From Stratiformator vulcanicus (GTDB lineage: Bacteria; Planctomycetota; Planctomycetia; Planctomycetales; Planctomycetaceae), in assembly GCF_007744515.1 (NCBI RefSeq), contig NZ_CP036268.1:4458833-4522832 (forward strand): a DNA stretch of 64,000 nucleotides, written 5' to 3'. This document shows positions 45,416 through 54,419 of the stretch, piece after piece. A model generated the notes under the pieces. That model saw nothing but the letters and a program-made list of their open reading frames with translations. It had not been told where the DNA came from and ran no database searches. Positions within the stretch are counted from its first letter, which is position 1, and every line of letters begins with the position of its first letter. The position numbers and the translations under genes were made by a program.

Positions 45416-46288
45416 TCAGCCGAGATCGTCAGAACGGTTCACCGCGTCTTTCAGTCCCTCGTGGTAAGTTGGAAAGGAGAGCGACAGTGAGAACTCGTCT
45501 TTCATCTGTCGGTTGCGGCACCGCTTGCCCGTTCCGGATGAGTGCCGCGCGTCGCGATCTTTGTCGAAGATCGGTTCCGCAGTGCCGGCCAATTCGGCGA
45601 GTACCTCGTAGTAATCGGCGCGGCGAACGGGCTGATCATCACTGACGAGAAAAGTCGTACTCGGTTGCTTCGCTCCCGCGGCCGCACGCACGACTGCGAC
45701 CCCATCGTCGACATGAATCAGATTCAGCCAGGCGTCGGGGTCTCCAGCGATCGGTTCGCGCTCTTTGAGTTGCGAAATGCGGCGGAGCAGCCGGTCGGGT
45801 CCGTAGATGCCTGCGAATCGCAAGATCACGCGTTCCGGAATCGAATTGGAGAATTCGTCGAAGACTTGTTCGGCATCGAGACAGACACGACCGGAGTCTC
45901 GTGTGGGTGCGGCCGCCGTCTGCTCATCGATCCAACGCCCGTCCGATTCGCCGTAGACACTCGTACTGGAGACGTAGATCGTTCGACCGCATCGCCCGGC
46001 CATTCGCTCAAGCGTGTGACGCAGCCCGTTGACATAGACTTCGCGCTGAGACTTTCCGGCGGACCGGTCCAAGCCGACGGCGAACAGCAAGGTGTCGGCT
46101 TCGGGCAAGTCTGACAAGCTGTCGGGCTCGGTGACATCACCGACGATCGGCTCAAGGCCGATCTCCCGCAGTTGATCGGCCCGCTCCGGCGATCGCGTCA
46201 GCGCGGAGACGCTGTCACCGGCTTGGAGCCAGGCGCGGGCCGCGCGCAGGCCGAGGTATCCGCAGCCGACGATCATTCGCTTTGGCAT
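45416..46288 (-). CDS. NAD-dependent epimerase/dehydratase-like protein
   Basis: A 290-residue extended SDR starting at ATG 46288 (MPKRMIVGCGYLGLRAARAWL). The cofactor motif is G-C-G-Y-L-G, and the active-site region has VSSTSVYGESDGRW with the Y-x-x-x-K position altered, as in YeeZ-type atypical members. NLIHVDDGVAVV and FLVSDDQPVRRADYYEVLAEL are typical of this branch. The C-terminus includes a charged, Cys-containing tail (GTGKRCRNRQMKDEF). The substrate is unknown. A tandem repeat lies just upstream at 46313-46376. Confidence 0.78.
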   Translation of the reverse strand: MPKRMIVGCGYLGLRAARAWLQAGDSVSALTRSPERADQLREIGLEPIVGDVTEPDSLSDLPEADTLLFAVGLDRSAGKSQREVYVNGLRHTLERMAGRCGRTIYVSSTSVYGESDGRWIDEQTAAAPTRDSGRVCLDAEQVFDEFSNSIPERVILRFAGIYGPDRLLRRISQLKEREPIAGDPDAWLNLIHVDDGVAVVRAAAGAKQPSTTFLVSDDQPVRRADYYEVLAELAGTAEPIFDKDRDARHSSGTGKRCRNRQMKDEFSLSLSFPTYHEGLKDAVNRSDDLG

Positions 46289-46312
46289 CGGGTCGTCCTT
46301 CTCGTGACTTAC

Positions 46313-46376
46313 CTGTGATGATCTCGCCCTGTGGTGATCTCGGCCTGTGGTGATCTCGCCCTGTGATGAACTCGCT
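46313..46376. repeat. Four tandem 16-base repeats
   Basis: Units CTGTGATGATCTCGCC, CTGTGGTGATCTCGGC, CTGTGGTGATCTCGCC and CTGTGATGAACTCGCT lie end to end between the epimerase-like start and the next minus-strand gene. They sit in the likely 5' untranslated region or promoter of the epimerase-like gene. No spacers occur, so this is not CRISPR. Confidence 0.85.
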
Positions 46377-46414
46377 GGGAGACATCGCATCAGAGCGTCG
46401 CCGAATCGGGTGGC

Positions 46415-46924
46415 CTACCGCTTGCCGCGAATTCGAGGCGCTAACGCTGAGGTCTCGGCGGCTTGGCGGATGCGGCCTCGAAGAAGCTCAACCGCGTCGG
46501 CATCACTTTCGTCTTCGGCAACCACACGGTGCGGAGACATTGCCTCCGAAATCCGTTCGTGTAATCGGTTCAGCCTTGAGACGGCATCCTGTAAGAATTC
46601 GGTCGTTTCCTTGTGGTTCAAGTCTCTGCGATTCAACTGCGTTGAGCGATTGCCGCGTTGACGAGTCAGTTCGGCCAGCGTTTCTCCTTGAGTGCGGTAG
46701 AGGCGACCGCACGCGAAGGCCCGCCGCAACCGGCCGGAGGAATCGAATTGGTAAACGGGGTCGGCCTCGAAATAGACTGCGAGTCGACCATCGCGAAACA
46801 ATCCGGCCACAACGCGTTGACCGGAGTCGTCCATCCACTCAACACGCGGAACGAGCGCGGTCGCCTCGGCCATCAGCTCTTCGCGATCCGACTCAAGTTG
46901 TGCCATATCAAAAACTTGCGACAA
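46415..46924 (-). CDS. Conserved-looking small protein, function unknown
   Basis: A 169-residue protein (a start at 46906 is also possible). The N-terminal part has helices then a beta section VEWMDDSGQRVVAGLFRDGRLAVYFEADPVYQFDSSGRLRRAF, and the C-terminal third is charged and helical. No signal peptide, membrane segment or known catalytic motif is visible. It lies between the epimerase-like gene and the divergent M24 gene. I do not recognise it. Confidence 0.6.
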   Translation of the reverse strand: MSQVFDMAQLESDREELMAEATALVPRVEWMDDSGQRVVAGLFRDGRLAVYFEADPVYQFDSSGRLRRAFACGRLYRTQGETLAELTRQRGNRSTQLNRRDLNHKETTEFLQDAVSRLNRLHERISEAMSPHRVVAEDESDADAVELLRGRIRQAAETSALAPRIRGKR

Positions 46925-47118
46925 GCATATCGATCACGGGTCGTTTTGATTGTATCCTACAGTCAAGATGAAAGTAACAAGGTGAAGTGTGACTTCGCTC
47001 GCGGGCCAATGAGCGACTGAAAAGGCAGCTGTTGTCTTGACGCAGAAGATGCCGTGGGGCGAAATGATGCTCGACTGATGCGGTCGTGCGGAAAAGAATT
47101 CTGGGAGAGGGTCACACA

Positions 47119-48288
47119 ATGCCGATCGCTTTGAATGGGCCGTTAGAGCCGCTTTCATCGGCCGAGTTCTCGGTGCCTGACTTTCGCCGCTCTGATGAAA
47201 TCGACGAACGGCAGCAGCGAGTCGCCGAGTTGCTGGAGCGTCGCGACCTCGATGCCCTTCTCATCAGCCAGCCGGCCAACTTCGCCTGGTTCACCGTGGG
47301 CGGCTGCAATGTGCTCGGCCTGGCCAATCGGACGAACGCATCGCTGTTTCTGACGAAAGATGCCCGTGTCGTCCTCGCTAACAACGTCGACTCGCAACAG
47401 GTCTTCGACCGCGAACTGAACGGCTTGGGCTTTCAGTTGAAAGAGCGACCTTGGTACGAACCCCCGGAAGTGTTGATCAGCGACTTGTGTCGCGGTCGGC
47501 GGGTCGGGACCGACGCCGGTCTGGCGGAGAAGAACGAGCAGAAGTCGGTTGTGAGCGATTTCGACACGTTTCGAACACAGCTCTCGCCGTTGGAGATCGA
47601 ACAACTTCGCACCATCGGACGCGATGTCGTTCACGCGATCGAAGCGACGGCGCGATCGTGTCAGCCCGGGCAAAGTGAGCAAGATATTGCGGGGGAGGTC
47701 TCACATCGACTCATCCGCCGCGGCGTCGATCCATTGAACCTGCAGGTGCTCGGAGACGGGCGGGCCCGACTGTACCCGCACGGCAATTTCAGCAACGCTC
47801 CGGTCGTACGATGGTGTTCAATCAGTGCGACCGGTCGGCGAAACGGGTTACACGTCACGGCGACCCGGAGCGTGGCCTTCAATGAGTTCGACGCCAAGCA
47901 GCGGGACGCGCACCATCGAGCCGTCCTCATGCAGGCGACCGGCATGTTCTTTTCGCAAGCCGGTTGGAAGTTGTCCGAGACATGGAAGCGCGTCATTCGC
48001 ATCTACGAGAAGTTCGGCGTGCCCGACGAATGGCAACTGGCCGATCAGGGTGAGGTCATGGGATACTCCCCGGAAGAAACGCCGATCGTGCCGCACAGCG
48101 AATTCCAACTCGAAAGCGGGATGCCCGTTTGCTGGCGTCCTTCGGTCGGCCCCTCCCCGCTGGGTGATACGATCTTGGTGACCGATGCGGGACATGAAGT
48201 TCTCACGCCGACAGAGAGTTGGCCCGAGGTGACGGTGAGCGTCCGCGGCCACTCGATGAACCGGCCCGACGTGCTGATTCGCGGCTGA
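47119..48288 (+). CDS. M24 (Xaa-Pro aminopeptidase-like) family protein
   Basis: A 389-residue pita-bread-fold protein starting at ATG 47119. The N-terminal domain (QQRVAELLERRDLDALLISQPANFAWFTVGG) is typical of prolidase-type M24B proteins. In the C-terminal domain the usual five metal ligands are not recognisable: positions in RNGLHVTATRSVAF and around VMGYSPEETPIVPHSEFQLESGM lack the D-D-H-E-E pattern. It may therefore be a non-catalytic relative that binds a ligand or partner. An upstream frame extension to 47086 is unlikely. A short Ser/Lys-rich histone-like gene follows after a 270-base gap. Confidence 0.72.
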   Translation: MPIALNGPLEPLSSAEFSVPDFRRSDEIDERQQRVAELLERRDLDALLISQPANFAWFTVGGCNVLGLANRTNASLFLTKDARVVLANNVDSQQVFDRELNGLGFQLKERPWYEPPEVLISDLCRGRRVGTDAGLAEKNEQKSVVSDFDTFRTQLSPLEIEQLRTIGRDVVHAIEATARSCQPGQSEQDIAGEVSHRLIRRGVDPLNLQVLGDGRARLYPHGNFSNAPVVRWCSISATGRRNGLHVTATRSVAFNEFDAKQRDAHHRAVLMQATGMFFSQAGWKLSETWKRVIRIYEKFGVPDEWQLADQGEVMGYSPEETPIVPHSEFQLESGMPVCWRPSVGPSPLGDTILVTDAGHEVLTPTESWPEVTVSVRGHSMNRPDVLIRG

Positions 48289-48555
48289 CGGCTCACGTCG
48301 AAGCGGCCCGATGTCGATACGACAATTGCAGTGCATCTGGGTGATCGTGTCATCGCGATTGATGGTCGTTCGCCGAGTTGCTTCGCCTTTGCCGTGCTCA
48401 CTTGGTTGACAGGGTGGGCAGCGTGCCAAAGAATCGCCGCGCCACCGATCGCCAATGACGGACGTCATCGCGTGGCTCGGGAAGGTTCGCCGCTGCGGTG
48501 GCAACCGACCCGGTTCATCCGGCACACGACGTGACCCATTACTGCGGAGAGACTG

Positions 48556-48840
48556 ATGAGCGGGCCGATTGTTCGATCGGGGGCAACCCCAAAATACTCA
48601 GAGAATTGGGACCAAGTATTCGGCGGCAGTTCCGGCGGAAAGAAGACTGCAAAAAGAGCTGCCAAGAAGTCCGCGAAAAAGAAGACCGCCAAAAAATCAA
48701 CGGCATCGGCAACCTCGTCGAGCAAGAAGCCTCCCAAAGCAGCGCCGACGAAGACGGCCGAAAAATCAGCGACGAAGTCGAGCGCGAAGAAAGCCGTGAA
48801 GAAAACGACGAAAAAGAAGGCCGCCAAAAAGAAAAAATAA
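48556..48840 (+). CDS. Histone H1-like Lys/Ala-rich DNA-binding protein
   Basis: A 94-residue protein. The first 25 residues (SGPIVRSGATPKYSENWDQVFGG) are ordinary; the rest is a low-complexity chain of K/A/S/T with KKTAKK-type repeats ending in KKKAAKKKK. This resembles the C-terminal tails of histone H1 and bacterial H1-like proteins, which bind DNA without sequence preference. Planctomycetes have condensed nucleoids and often carry such proteins. It could also contact ribosomes or RNA polymerase. The ATG follows a GGAGAG-like site. Confidence 0.85.
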   Translation: MSGPIVRSGATPKYSENWDQVFGGSSGGKKTAKRAAKKSAKKKTAKKSTASATSSSKKPPKAAPTKTAEKSATKSSAKKAVKKTTKKKAAKKKK

Positions 48841-48884
48841 TCGCAACGCAATCTGCTCAATGGCAAATGGCCTCAGCAGGACCG

Positions 48885-48986
48885 AGGTTTGGTCGGGTGG
48901 TCGGGGACGGCGCTTTCGCCGCCCCCGGAACGCGAACCTTCGAACTCGTGACTGCTTAAAGATGTCGCCGCTGGAGACGAGATCAC
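48885..48986. repeat. About 100-base dispersed repeat, copy 1 (family C)
   Basis: A stretch with GCCGCCCCCGGAACGCGAA, AACTCGTGAC, a GACGAG and neighbouring GTCGGGG blocks that recurs in the same orientation at 54316-54419. The two copies share the order of blocks with several gaps and substitutions. It is in the 306-base gap after the histone-like gene, which otherwise holds nothing I recognise. Confidence 0.65.
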
Positions 48987-49146
48987 TGTGGGCGTCGTAA
49001 AAACGCCGTTCACAGCCACCCCCTTTGAATTTCTGTTTCTTGCAAACTGACCCAAGTACTCGGCAGAAACATTTTGGGTCGAATCGGTGTCGCGGACATA
49101 GCAGACTGATGAGAGTCGCGATCGTTCATTTTTTGCGGTCCAGGTC

Positions 49147-50904
49147 ATGTCGGCATCCGTATCATCCAATTCTGTGACGGATGGCGGTCGCGTCGAACAC
49201 CGGACCGACCGGCTGCGGCATATCGCGACCCGAGTCGGTCCGTTTCTGCTGACCTGGCTGATCCTGTTGGGGTACTCGCTGCGACAGGCGCCGATCCCCG
49301 CGGTGAACGAACCGGCCTATCTGGGGAAGGCGAAACACTTTTGGGACCCGACGTACTGTCCCGGCGATGAGTTCTTCGATTCCTCGAATCCGCACCTCAT
49401 CTTTTACTTAACTTTGGGGCCGCTGACTCAGTTGATGAGCCTGTTCGGCGTCGCACTAATCGGTCGCATCGTCGGGTACGGTCTGATGGCGTGGGGCTGG
49501 TCGGCCCTGTGCTTCGCCTTAACGCGTGTCCGATGGTTGCCCCCGTTGGCCGTGTCATTGTTCCTCGTGCTGCACATGACGGGCACGTTCTCGGGCGAGT
49601 GGATCGTCGGTGGCATCGAAGGCAAAGTCTTCGCCTACGGCTTCACGTTCTGGGCGATTGCGGCGGTACTTACCGGCCGGCGCGGCTTGGCAGGCTTTCT
49701 GTTGGGCTTGGCGATCTGCTTTCACGCCGTCGTCGGATGTTGGGCGGTCCTGGCGGCCGCAGTGGCGACCATCGCCGATTTCAGTATCCCCTCGGGCCGC
49801 CGCACGTCGCCGGCTGAGCGCAATTCATGGCGAGGATGGCTCGCCATGGCCGCACTGCTCGGCGTGACCGCCCTGCCCGGCATCGTCCCCGCGCTAGGCG
49901 CCGTCGCCGGTTCTGAAAATCCGCTGATCAATCAGCAAGCGAACTTCATTCATGTCTTCATCCGAATCAAGCATCATGTCGATCCGATGCAATTTCGAAC
50001 GTTTGCATTTCAGCTTTACTTCGGCCTGTTTGTCGCCTGGATCATCCTGCTGAGATACCGCCGGAGCCCGGTACAGTCGGACAACCCTCGACCCGATTGC
50101 CGCTGGTTTCATTGGTTCGTTGCCGCGACTCTGGCGTTTCTGATCGCGGGCCTTCTGATCGGTTGGCGAAGCGGCGAAGCCGCCGATATGCCTTGGCAGC
50201 CATTGCGAACGTGGCTGCTTAAGTTTTACCCGTTTCGCTTGGGCGACGTCTTCCTGCCCGTCGCGGTCAGCATCCTCGTCGCTGAGAGGCTGCTGCTTTG
50301 GTGCGATCGGCGAGAAGTCGCCGTTGGCGGTGCCGGCGACGTCAACACGCACGACTCTGACGCAGTCGCCTCCCGAGTTCGCTACGTCCCGGCGGTCCTC
50401 GTGGGAATGCTCGCCGCAAGTTTGGCGATCGGCGTGGCAACGCCCGACGCGAATCCGAGTCGGATGCCGCCGCGGATGAAGCGAGACTGGATCGACCTGT
50501 GTCGCTGGATCGACGAGAACACCCCGCCCGACGCCCTGATCCAGGCACCGGTTCGCGATTGGGCGTTCAAATGGTTCGCCCAGCGGGCTCAGTTCTACAG
50601 CTACAAGGACTGCCCACAGGGGGCCGAGGAAATCGTCGCCTGGTATCAGCGACGGCAACGCATGCGGGACTGGTCGTACGAGTTTTACGACGGAAGTTTC
50701 TCGGCGGAAGACCTCGCCGCGCTGCATGACCTAACGGGGATCGATTATCTGATCGCGTATCGCCGCGGCCCGTTCGAAATCGACCCGGTCTACCGCAACG
50801 ATTCGTTCCGGATCTATCGAACCGACGGAGCGATCGGCAACGACACCGAAGTCAGCGACAATTCCGGGGTCGACGGTGACTCTTTCGGGCCGCCTCAGCA
50901 GTAG
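49147..50904 (+). CDS. Multi-pass membrane protein, DUF6798/GT-C-like
   Basis: A 585-residue integral membrane protein with about ten hydrophobic segments. The first loop, NEPAYLGKAKHFWDPTYCPGDEFFDS, has acidic and aromatic residues where GT-C glycosyltransferases carry their catalytic Asp, and the last third is a soluble domain (DWIDLCRWIDENTPPDALIQAP and YKDCPQGAEEIVAWYQRRQ). This layout matches planctomycete proteins annotated as DUF6798. If it is a GT-C enzyme it would transfer sugars from lipid donors outside the membrane. Its 3' end overlaps the convergent sulfotransferase gene by 10 bases. Confidence 0.72.
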   Translation: MSASVSSNSVTDGGRVEHRTDRLRHIATRVGPFLLTWLILLGYSLRQAPIPAVNEPAYLGKAKHFWDPTYCPGDEFFDSSNPHLIFYLTLGPLTQLMSLFGVALIGRIVGYGLMAWGWSALCFALTRVRWLPPLAVSLFLVLHMTGTFSGEWIVGGIEGKVFAYGFTFWAIAAVLTGRRGLAGFLLGLAICFHAVVGCWAVLAAAVATIADFSIPSGRRTSPAERNSWRGWLAMAALLGVTALPGIVPALGAVAGSENPLINQQANFIHVFIRIKHHVDPMQFRTFAFQLYFGLFVAWIILLRYRRSPVQSDNPRPDCRWFHWFVAATLAFLIAGLLIGWRSGEAADMPWQPLRTWLLKFYPFRLGDVFLPVAVSILVAERLLLWCDRREVAVGGAGDVNTHDSDAVASRVRYVPAVLVGMLAASLAIGVATPDANPSRMPPRMKRDWIDLCRWIDENTPPDALIQAPVRDWAFKWFAQRAQFYSYKDCPQGAEEIVAWYQRRQRMRDWSYEFYDGSFSAEDLAALHDLTGIDYLIAYRRGPFEIDPVYRNDSFRIYRTDGAIGNDTEVSDNSGVDGDSFGPPQQ

Positions 50905-51821
50905 CCGAATTCGCTTAACACGTCGCCCAGACGCTCATTAAGCTCAGCGATCGTCGCTTCGGACAATTTTTCTTGGTGGTCGCCCGGGCGGCCCTTCCGC
51001 ACATGTTGGTCGGCCTGCTCCGTCGCGGGGCGCGACTTGTGATGGGCGCTCACGATTCGGGCGAGTGTCGATTCGGAAACATCGAGTTCGCAGTGCTCAA
51101 GCAAACCTGTGAGCCAATGCGGGAAGTCGGACGTCATCAACTCGTAGCTCGTGAGATGAACCGCCTCTTTGCCACAGAGCGCATCGCGGTAGCGTCGAAA
51201 TTTGTCGCCGATATGGTCACACATTTCGAGGGCGAACTCGTCGACCGACATCTCCTGCGACCGTTGCCGCATTTGGCAGAAATACGGGTAAAGGACCGAA
51301 TCGCGGGGCGGCAAAGAGTGACTGAAAGCGACGGAAAAATAGAGCGAAACTAATAAATCCCGCGGATCGCGCGTCATCAAAACGATCTGATAACTGTCAA
51401 GATCGGGGATGCCTTCGACCATTTTGGAGAACGGGCAGTAGAGATAGCCCTGCGGTCGAAACAGTTGCTGGTACGGAGCCATCGCCTCCGCCGAAAGATC
51501 CCCCAGATAGGGGAAATCGGTATTAAAGGAGAGCTTTTCGAAATTGACGGGAGTCAGACCACTCCTCTTGCTGCACTGCTTGAGAATCGATTCGACGTAT
51601 TGCGTCGCCGCCTTGTTGAAAGAGAAGAAGAGGATGCTCGGATGCTGGCACGTCGTTTTGTGAGTGCCCTCTAGCAAAGCCCGCTCCGTCGTAAGGCCGT
51701 GCCGAATGCGCCGGTATTCCACGATTCGCTCGACCGCAGGCACGCTCTTGAGCCAGCCCTTCCATCGGCGTGCCGATGCCATCACCATCATTCCTCCACG
51801 TTGACTTCGAGCCGATTCCAT
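50895..51821 (-). CDS. Sulfotransferase family protein
   Basis: A 308-residue cytoplasmic-looking sulfotransferase. The PAPS 5'-phosphosulfate-binding segment is FSFNKAATQYVESI, a variant of the P-loop-like T-x-x-G/A-T pattern, the 3'-phosphate-binding segment is MTRDPRDLLVSLYFSV, and the C-terminal RKGRPGDHQEKLSE matches the R-K-G-x-x-G-D-W box with His in place of Trp. These enzymes move sulfate from PAPS to sugars, lipids or proteins. Starts at Met1, Met11 or Met12 are possible. With sulfatases elsewhere in the window it adds to a sulfated-compound theme. Confidence 0.82.
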   Translation of the reverse strand: MESARSQRGGMMVMASARRWKGWLKSVPAVERIVEYRRIRHGLTTERALLEGTHKTTCQHPSILFFSFNKAATQYVESILKQCSKRSGLTPVNFEKLSFNTDFPYLGDLSAEAMAPYQQLFRPQGYLYCPFSKMVEGIPDLDSYQIVLMTRDPRDLLVSLYFSVAFSHSLPPRDSVLYPYFCQMRQRSQEMSVDEFALEMCDHIGDKFRRYRDALCGKEAVHLTSYELMTSDFPHWLTGLLEHCELDVSESTLARIVSAHHKSRPATEQADQHVRKGRPGDHQEKLSEATIAELNERLGDVLSEFGYC

Positions 51822-51997
51822 CAGCGACTAGTGTTGCCTGAATGCTTGCGTTGAGCCGCCGCGAATTACTGAGTTCGCGACACTCCCGTTTGCGTCACCT
51901 CCCAGCGGGCGAAGCCGAGCTTCGATACCGATGTATTGATGAACAGATTCCGTTCGTGTGCGTGGGTCTGAATCGCGGCTGACGCTTACCTTCCCAG

Positions 51998-54238
51998 TTA
52001 TCGGTCGGAGGCCGTCCTGTTTTCAGTCACCTTTTGAAAGGTTAGCAGCCTCGGACATTCTTCGTAAGATTTTCCGCGAACGACGTTCGTAGGGCGTTGG
52101 ATCGTGACGTAATCACCGGCCAAAACTTGACGGGGAAACGTCCAAAAGCCCTGCGTGCGATCGATCCAAATGACCTTACCGTCATCGGCGGAGATCGCGG
52201 TCGTACCGTAATTGATTACGTAACCGCGGTTCTCTTCCAAGAAGAACAGGTTCCGCCGTCCGGCCAATCGATCGACAGGGACTTTTCGGTAATCAAGTTT
52301 GAGGCACTGAGTCAGCCGGCCGGTTGTGAATTCCCAACAGAGCAGATAGTCAACGAACGTTTTGTCGACCTTCGTCGCTATTTGGGCTGCGAAGGATCGA
52401 CCGTCTCGCGAGAAACCATTCGAGCGAATGCTTGCATACGATTCCTCGCCGCCCTCCTTGTTGAAAATCTTCGGCAGTGCGACGCTCCCGACCTTTCGAC
52501 CGGTGACGAGATCAACAACCTCGAGACGACCGAGCGGGAGCATCGTTAAAACATACCTTCGGCCGGGGCTGAATTGATGTCGGCCCCATTGACTGGCTTC
52601 GACCTCGAGGCGGATCGGATTCCGCAGTTCATTCACCTCCATCGAATAGATGCCCTCGTACCCGTGATGTCGTTTTTCGGGGTCCTCGACAGGGGCGACG
52701 GTCGAGATCAACCGACCTTCGGCGACGAAATCGAGCACCCAATTGAGAGCCGGAAACGAGCGTTCCTCACCGTCGATGATCGGGCGGCCGCGATAAATCA
52801 AATCACCGGTCTCAGCTGACTTGATCAGCAAATAAGCCGTCTTGGAATGCGTGAGTGGCGTGTTCGGTCGTGATCCGCGGCCGGTATCACTGATGCAGGC
52901 GACAAGCCGCGATTGAGGATCGAACGCGAAGGCCTTGTTCGGATTCACGCCGGGACGGCAACGGGCAACGACCTCCAGGGAATACAGATCGACAAGGTCG
53001 AATTGTGATGGATAGTCGCCGAACGTCGCGAAACGCCCCGTCGGCGATGGAAATCGGCATTCTCTATTCTCCGAAAGCAGTACCTCGACATTTTCCGGCG
53101 GTACTTCGAACTCAACCGGCTCGACCACCGGATCGGGGACTGCACTCCAGATATCGGGCTCGGGGACGACAACGGGCAACGAGGGAGCCGTAAGCTGAAC
53201 GGAACTTGCGTCGTCCCGGACCCGCCGCAGAAAGTGATCGCGTGCGAGTGTCGCGGATGAAAAGTGATCTCCCAGCAAGTTGACGATTTCGAGCTTCGTC
53301 TCGCCCGCGGGATCAGCGTGTCGATACAGCGGATCGTCGAGACCGAGGTACGCGATGTGGGGCGTCTTCATGTCACGCTCGTTGCCGAGTAGTACACGGA
53401 GTTCGCATTCCGACGCATCCTGCGGATCGAACGGGCAAATTTCCGCGAACCCTGTCGCGAATATCTCAGGGGGATACAAGCCACCGCAGCTCCCACTCAG
53501 ACGTAGCGGAATGGACTCGCCAGCGAGCGAGAGCAAGGCGGAGACGCCGCCTCCGACGCTGTGGCCAAAGGCATAAATGCGGCTCGAATCGACCGACGGC
53601 TGGTCAGCCAACCATCCGACGGCGTTGCAGCCGTCGTTGAACTCTCGGCCGAATAATTCGAAGTGACCGGGGTTTCCGTTTTCGCCGCGCAGCATCGGCG
53701 TCATGACGGCGAAACCCGCCTCCAAAAACGGACGCACGAATTCGAAGTCGTCAGGGCCGAAGGCGAAGCCGCTATGAAAATAAACAAGCCCCGGAACTTT
53801 GCGATCGGCAGTTGTCTTCGGTGACGCGTACCATGCTTTGAGTGCGAGGTCGCCAGACAGATAGGTAACTTCCGAGATACCGTCGGGGGGCGTCATTTCG
53901 CCAAAGGGTTGAGGGGCCGGTCCCTCTCGCACGAGTGTCGACTCCCAACCGGCGCGGCGCTTCAGGAATGGCACGGGCGGCGCTGTTTCCTCAGTGCTTG
54001 AATCACGCTCGACAGAGTCGGGCCTTCCCGAATCGATCGGTCGGCAGCCTGAGGAAATGCCAAGAAGTGTTGCCACCGCGACAAGGCAGACCCCCTGCCC
54101 GATTAAGCTCGAAAGGTGTGGGCTCAATACAGGTGGACTCAATACGGAACTCGACAAGCGACAGCGCCGGTTTCTATCGTCCAATGGTCGTCTCTCGTCG
54201 AAAGTTAAAGAAGGACCAAAATGGGATCCGAGTTCCAT
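51998..54238 (-). CDS. Lipoprotein-like alpha/beta hydrolase with C-terminal propeller-like region
   Basis: About 746 residues from ATG 54238; a TTG at 54127 directly before the hydrophobic segment is another good start. The lipobox lies in LIGQGVCLVAVATLLGISSGC, so the mature protein is probably a lipoprotein. The hydrolase domain has GLVYFHSGFAFGPDDF and the nucleophile elbow GHSVGGG. From about residue 430 the protein is beta-rich (REC..PSPTGRFATFGDYPSQFDLVD), like WD40/PQQ propellers. The open frame continues upstream to 54418 through a dispersed repeat, which is not a credible N-terminus. Dienelactone-hydrolase-like or peptidase-like activity is possible. Confidence 0.72.
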   Translation of the reverse strand: MELGSHFGPSLTFDERRPLDDRNRRCRLSSSVLSPPVLSPHLSSLIGQGVCLVAVATLLGISSGCRPIDSGRPDSVERDSSTEETAPPVPFLKRRAGWESTLVREGPAPQPFGEMTPPDGISEVTYLSGDLALKAWYASPKTTADRKVPGLVYFHSGFAFGPDDFEFVRPFLEAGFAVMTPMLRGENGNPGHFELFGREFNDGCNAVGWLADQPSVDSSRIYAFGHSVGGGVSALLSLAGESIPLRLSGSCGGLYPPEIFATGFAEICPFDPQDASECELRVLLGNERDMKTPHIAYLGLDDPLYRHADPAGETKLEIVNLLGDHFSSATLARDHFLRRVRDDASSVQLTAPSLPVVVPEPDIWSAVPDPVVEPVEFEVPPENVEVLLSENRECRFPSPTGRFATFGDYPSQFDLVDLYSLEVVARCRPGVNPNKAFAFDPQSRLVACISDTGRGSRPNTPLTHSKTAYLLIKSAETGDLIYRGRPIIDGEERSFPALNWVLDFVAEGRLISTVAPVEDPEKRHHGYEGIYSMEVNELRNPIRLEVEASQWGRHQFSPGRRYVLTMLPLGRLEVVDLVTGRKVGSVALPKIFNKEGGEESYASIRSNGFSRDGRSFAAQIATKVDKTFVDYLLCWEFTTGRLTQCLKLDYRKVPVDRLAGRRNLFFLEENRGYVINYGTTAISADDGKVIWIDRTQGFWTFPRQVLAGDYVTIQRPTNVVRGKSYEECPRLLTFQKVTENRTASDR

Positions 54239-54315
54239 CTTGTCGATGATCTCGCAGCACCGCGTCAAATTTCGGAAGAAATTGGATAGCGGGTCAGTTT
54301 CGAACGCAAGGTTTG

Positions 54316-54419
54316 CGAGGTCGGGGGTGGCCGGGGACCGTAATTTTGCCGCCCCCGGAACGCGAATTTTCTTGAACTCGTGACAATTTGACAGATCAGC
54401 CGCCAAAGACGAGTTCACA
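54316..54419. repeat. About 100-base dispersed repeat, copy 2 (family C)
   Basis: Shares GCCGCCCCCGGAACGCGAA, CTTGAACTCGTGAC and the flanking GTCGGGG and GACGAG blocks with 48885-48986, in the same orientation. It lies directly downstream of the methyltransferase stop, between it and the hydrolase gene. An open frame runs through it but gives an implausible protein start. Confidence 0.65.

Noticed and set aside
46313-46376. CRISPR array
   Set aside because: The repeats are directly adjacent with no spacers, and no cas genes are present.
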